Shown one piece after another: positions 5,801 to 8,732 of a stretch of 8,732 bases of DNA. The stretch is from NCBI GenBank assembly GCA_003455595.1, contig DMQT01000057.1, positions 390 through 9,121 of the forward strand, given 5' to 3'. The notes under the pieces were generated by a model that ran no database searches, was not told the origin of the DNA, and worked only from the letters and a program-made list of their open reading frames with translations. This stretch comes from Betaproteobacteria bacterium. GTDB taxonomy: Bacteria > Pseudomonadota > Gammaproteobacteria > Burkholderiales > Sulfuriferulaceae. How positions within the stretch are numbered: position 1 is the stretch's first letter; each line of letters starts with the position of its first letter. The position numbers and the translations under genes were made by a program.

Positions 5801-8732
5801 CGGCCGAGTTACTGGTCGCCGGCCCGATTCTGCTGCTATGGCTTGCCTCACCTGCGCTCGCCTGGTGGCTCAGCAGTCCACTGGCGCGCCGCGAGGCGGG
5901 CCTGAGCAGCGAACAGATACACTTTCTCAGAAAAATCACGCGCAAGACCTGGGCTTACTTCGAGACCTTTGTCGGGCCGGAAGACCATTGGTTGCCGCCT
6001 GATAACTATCAGGAATATCGCGGCACCGTGATAGCGCATCGCACCTCGCCGACCAACATCGGCATGGCCCTGCTGTCCAATCTGACCGCGTATGACTTCG
6101 GCTATCTGCCAGCCGGGTTGCTGATCGAGCGCACCCGCCACACACTGCACACCCTGCAAGGCATGGAACGCCACCGTGGCCACTTCTATAACTGGTACGA
6201 CACGCTGACCCTGCAACCGCTGCGTCCGATGTATGTCTCCAGCGTCGACAGCGGTAATCTCGCCGGTCATCTCTTGACCCTCAGTCCGGGACTGCGCGCG
6301 CTGGCTGACGAACGCATCATCGGTGCGCGCTGGTTTGACGGCTTGCACGACACCTGCGCAATTATTCAGGACGCCGCGCACGGCGCAACCGCACCGGTGC
6401 TATCGCGTTTGCAGGCTGACATCGAGGCAGCCTGCGCCGCCCCGCCCGACACGCTGGTAGATATACACAGCTGGCTGACACGGCTGGCAGCGGATGCACT
6501 CGCGGTGGCGGCGCATTTCGCTGACGCATTGCCGCAGACTGGCAGCCTGGCGGTCGCCACCCGGCATCACGCCCGCACCGGCGTGTATGCCGAAGCGCAG
6601 GAAGCAGGCGGAATCGCCATAGTGGCCGCAGCAGTACACCCCGATCACGCCAGTGCGGTCGTGTCCGAAACGGCACTCGAGAACGATGCAGCCTGGTGGG
6701 CCAGTACGCTGGTGCGCCAATGTCAGGCTTTGCTGGATGAACTCAGCTTCCTCGCCCCCTGGTTGGCATTGCCGGATGCGCCGGACGGGCTGGATGCGCT
6801 GCCGGAAATCAGCAGCATCCCGACGTTACGCGAACTGACACTGCTCAACGTGCACGCTGCCTCGGGTATTGCCCAGCGGCTCCATGCCGCCAGCACAAAT
6901 GCACAACGTGACTGGCTCGAAGCTGTGCGCCACAGCCTTGCGCAGGCCAGCCAGCGCGCACTGGAACGGATTGCTGCGGCCGAGCAGCTTGCAACGCAAG
7001 CGGGCGCATTCGCCAACATGGACTACGGATTTCTGTATGACAAATCACGCCGCCTGCTGGCCATCGGCTACAACGTCGATGAGTTGCGCCGCGATGCCAG
7101 CTATTACGATCTGCTGGCATCGGAAGCGCGCCTCTGCAGTTTTGTCGCCATCGCGCAGGGGCAATTGCCGCAGGAAAGCTGGTTTGCACTGGGGCGTCTG
7201 CTCACCAGCGCCGGGGGTGAACCGACACTGCTGTCGTGGAGCGGTTCGATGTTTGAATACCTGATGCCGCTGCTGGTGATGCCCAGCTTTGATAACACGC
7301 TGATTGACCAGACCTACAAGGCCGCCGTGGCGCGTCAGATCGACTATGGCAAGCAGCGCGGCGTGCCGTGGGGCATGTCGGAATCCGGCTATAACATGGT
7401 CGATGTGCACCTCAATTACCAGTACCGCGTATTTGGTGTGCCCGGTCTGGCGCTCAAACGCGGGCTGGCCGCCGATCTGGTCGTAGCGCCATATGCCAGC
7501 ATACTGGCCTTGATGGTGGTGCCGGAAGCGGCATGCGTGAATTTGCAGCGGCTCGCTGCTGACGGACTGGAAGGCAAGTTCGGTTTTTATGAAGCCATCG
7601 ATTACACCGCAGCCCGGCAACGTCGCGGCGAATCGAGCGTCATCATTCGCTCGTTCATGGCACATCACCAGGGCATGAGCTTGTTGTCCTTGTCATACCT
7701 GTTGCTGAACCGGCCGATGCAACGCCGCTTTGCATCCGATCCCCTGTTTCAGGCGACCATGCTGTTGCTGCAGGAGCGTATCCCGCGCCAGACGCCTTAC
7801 TATACCCATTCCAGCCAGCTCGCCGACATTCCCACCACAGCCAAAGAACTGGCGCTGCCGATGCGCGTGGTCAGCGCGCCGGACACCCCGACGCCGGAGG
7901 TACAGCTGCTGTCCAATGGCCGTTACCACGTCATGGTGACGCATACCGGTGCCGGCTACAGCGGCTGGAAAGACCTCGCCGTGACGCGCTGGCGTGAGGA
8001 CAGCACACGCGATAACTGGGGCAGTTACTGCTACCTGCGTGACATCGAAAACGGCGAAGTGTGGTCGGTCGCGCATCAGCCAACGCTCAAGTCGGCGCAA
8101 AAATACGAAGCCATTTTTTCCGAGGGGCGTGCCGAATTCCGCCGCCGAGATCAAGGTATCGACACGCACACCGAAATCGTGGTGTCACCCGAGGATGACA
8201 TCGAACTGCGCCGCATCAGCCTGACCAACCGCTCGCGCGAGCGCCGCACCATCGAGCTGACCAGTTACGCGGAGGTGGTGCTGGCGAACGCCGCTGCGGA
8301 CGCAGCGCACCCGGCGTTCAGCAACCTGTTTGTGCAGACTGAAATCCTCCCCGAGCGCAGCGCCATCCTGTGCACGCGACGTGCCCGCTCGCGCGATGAA
8401 GCGGTACCGTGGATGCTACATCTGATGAAAGTACACGGTACCGTGAGCGGTGTGGTGTCGTATGAAACCGACCGCATGCGTTTCATCGGTCGTTGTAATA
8501 GCGTGGTCAATCCGCACGCCCTCGGTGGTGGTGTGGCAACGCCGGCCCCAGCGGCTGATCTGTCCGGCACCAGCGGCTCGGTGCTGGATCCGATTGTCGC
8601 CATCCGCTGTCGGGTAACGCTGGAGCCGAACCAGAGCGCGACCGTCGATATCGTGACCGGCGTCGGTGACAGCCGTGAAATTGCCCTCGGCCTGATCGAC
8701 AAATACCAGGACAGACGGCTCGCCTACCGTGC
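2869..8732 (+). CDS. ndvB: Cyclic beta-1,2-glucan synthase (NdvB/ChvB/Cgs type), partial, 3' end missing
   Basis: This giant inner-membrane enzyme polymerises glucose from UDP-glucose into beta-1,2-glucan, trims it and closes it into rings for the periplasm. At least 1954 codons are visible; family members run to roughly 2800-2900, so about a third is missing. N-terminal region (1-420): conserved LWAIPIMLRLALIENLRR (181-198) and MDFATRDRYRHQIEKIAR (339-356). GT84 glycosyltransferase: membrane pair about 424-478; DTD metal/UDP-binding motif (D642, D644); HEGSFIGKGIYDVDAFE from 724; SHD (H755, D756); ED (775-776); RWIRGDWQ (790-797), the Q/R-x-x-RW-type motif. Further membrane stretches lie about 834-875 and 958-1000. 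Glycoamylase-like cyclising region about 1010-1620: SWSGSMFEYLMP (1457-1468), WGMSESGYN (1501-1509), MAHHQGMS (1597-1604). The phosphorylase-like GH94 part begins near 1663; its catalytic residues lie beyond the window. TTG start with AAGGTG upstream. No exporter gene is visible. No frameshift seen. Assignment is very firm; ring formation is inferred from domain content. Confidence 0.95.
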   Translation, partial: MKTNRPIFSKRLLPLKTLTHAPAAPRTYPNEEAPLRSELFSADQLEQHGKNLAASHTLTSKNASNPLLARLSENEDVLVGVCNLLTEAVATQRRITPAGEWLLDNFYLIEEQIRTAKQHLPKAYSRELPRLAHGTAAGMPRVYAIALEAVAHGDGRIDKAGFSRFVAAYQTVAPLNLGELWAIPIMLRLALIENLRRVAVRIAAGRIERNQADAWVDQMIEIAQTDPKSLILLTADMARSDPPMTTPFVSEFARRMQGQGTALALPLTWIEQRLAESNLTIEQLIQSGNQQQATDQVSISNSIGSLRFLGAADWPTFVEDMSVVEQTLRTDPVRAYAGMDFATRDRYRHQIEKIARRCAQAEADVARQAIQLAAAAASQDAAARAAHVGYYLIDAGCTELEASVAMRPALLAPLHHFGRRFPLPLYLGAIVLIAVLLTGGLTLIAYASGLPTWLLAVIDIVALLSASQMAVALVNWLATLLTTPHPLPKMDFSKGIPSDFQTLVIVPTLLSSQRNIEDLLEALEVRFLANRDNALQFGLLTDFQDAPQETQPEDAVLLELAQTGIEALNRKYAGALGNDAFFLFHRPRRWNPQEKCWMGYERKRGKLAELNSLLRGGAMDRFMLIVGEIALLSDVRYVITLDTDTGLPRDTARQLVGAMAHPLNRPHYDEQLQRISSGYGIMQPRVSPKLAGANRSRYARLHSGEAGIDPYTRAVSDVYQDVFHEGSFIGKGIYDVDAFERALGGRFPENKILSHDLLEGCYARAGLLSDVQLYEDYPARYRADMDRRYRWIRGDWQLLEWLLPKVPGFGRRRQKNPLSWLSQWKLFDNLRRSLVPAALTLLLLLGWSLGTPAWLWTLAVIAILLVPPLGAATLALFRKPSDAMLGHHLRDGGRAIIGHLLQALFTLAWLPYETYRSLDAILRTLWRMVISHQHRLEWIPSGDPACAGRTDLASHYQQMWIAPVLAALILVYLSLASPAELLVAGPILLLWLASPALAWWLSSPLARREAGLSSEQIHFLRKITRKTWAYFETFVGPEDHWLPPDNYQEYRGTVIAHRTSPTNIGMALLSNLTAYDFGYLPAGLLIERTRHTLHTLQGMERHRGHFYNWYDTLTLQPLRPMYVSSVDSGNLAGHLLTLSPGLRALADERIIGARWFDGLHDTCAIIQDAAHGATAPVLSRLQADIEAACAAPPDTLVDIHSWLTRLAADALAVAAHFADALPQTGSLAVATRHHARTGVYAEAQEAGGIAIVAAAVHPDHASAVVSETALENDAAWWASTLVRQCQALLDELSFLAPWLALPDAPDGLDALPEISSIPTLRELTLLNVHAASGIAQRLHAASTNAQRDWLEAVRHSLAQASQRALERIAAAEQLATQAGAFANMDYGFLYDKSRRLLAIGYNVDELRRDASYYDLLASEARLCSFVAIAQGQLPQESWFALGRLLTSAGGEPTLLSWSGSMFEYLMPLLVMPSFDNTLIDQTYKAAVARQIDYGKQRGVPWGMSESGYNMVDVHLNYQYRVFGVPGLALKRGLAADLVVAPYASILALMVVPEAACVNLQRLAADGLEGKFGFYEAIDYTAARQRRGESSVIIRSFMAHHQGMSLLSLSYLLLNRPMQRRFASDPLFQATMLLLQERIPRQTPYYTHSSQLADIPTTAKELALPMRVVSAPDTPTPEVQLLSNGRYHVMVTHTGAGYSGWKDLAVTRWREDSTRDNWGSYCYLRDIENGEVWSVAHQPTLKSAQKYEAIFSEGRAEFRRRDQGIDTHTEIVVSPEDDIELRRISLTNRSRERRTIELTSYAEVVLANAAADAAHPAFSNLFVQTEILPERSAILCTRRARSRDEAVPWMLHLMKVHGTVSGVVSYETDRMRFIGRCNSVVNPHALGGGVATPAPAADLSGTSGSVLDPIVAIRCRVTLEPNQSATVDIVTGVGDSREIALGLIDKYQDRRLAYR

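Noticed and set aside
3616..8169. Several long minus-strand frames (for example 3616-4029, 5848-6381, 7045-7668, 7693-8169)
   Set aside because: All lie antisense to the continuous glucan synthase frame, and none shows a recognisable domain. They are expected shadows in G+C-rich coding DNA.

Overview
The window looks like chromosomal DNA of a Gram-negative proteobacterium, most likely beta- or gammaproteobacterial. Three things suggest this: two lipoproteins with classical lipoboxes, Shine-Dalgarno-led genes of moderate to high G+C, and a cyclic beta-1,2-glucan synthase, an enzyme that supplies the Gram-negative periplasm. No species can be named from the sequence alone. I see no rRNA, tRNA, CRISPR array, insertion sequence or phage gene.

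Left part (1-1465, minus strand): three genes face leftwards and probably form one transcription unit. In transcription order they are a 106-residue collagen-like lipoprotein, a 79-residue secreted basic protein of unknown function, and a lipoprotein of the sorbosone/PQQ-dependent sugar dehydrogenase family that runs off the left edge. All three carry export signals, so the unit serves the cell envelope. A candidate promoter with a 14-bp tandem repeat lies ahead of the collagen-like gene. A possible ribosome-site-masking hairpin lies ahead of the 79-residue gene.

Middle (1466-2868): a 402-bp divergent spacer containing small hairpins is followed by a YihY/BrkB-family inner-membrane protein (1868-2731). 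A further 137-bp spacer follows. The two spacers share a 16-bp sequence in inverted orientation, so the membrane-protein gene is flanked by the two copies.

Right part (2869-8732, plus strand): two thirds of the window is one open frame of at least 1954 codons that runs off the right edge. It encodes a cyclic beta-1,2-glucan synthase (NdvB/ChvB/Cgs type). Visible parts are the N-terminal region, the membrane-embedded glycosyltransferase, the glycoamylase-like transglycosylase region, and the start of the phosphorylase-like GH94 region. It starts at TTG, supported by a good Shine-Dalgarno.

The genes are known families apart from the small 79-residue protein. The most interesting signals are regulatory: the tandem repeat beside the -35 box, the competing helices over the ribosome site of the small gene, the slippage-prone 9-bp repeat in the collagen-like gene, and the inverted element pair around the YihY-family gene. 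I do not see convincing evidence of a wholly new multi-gene system.
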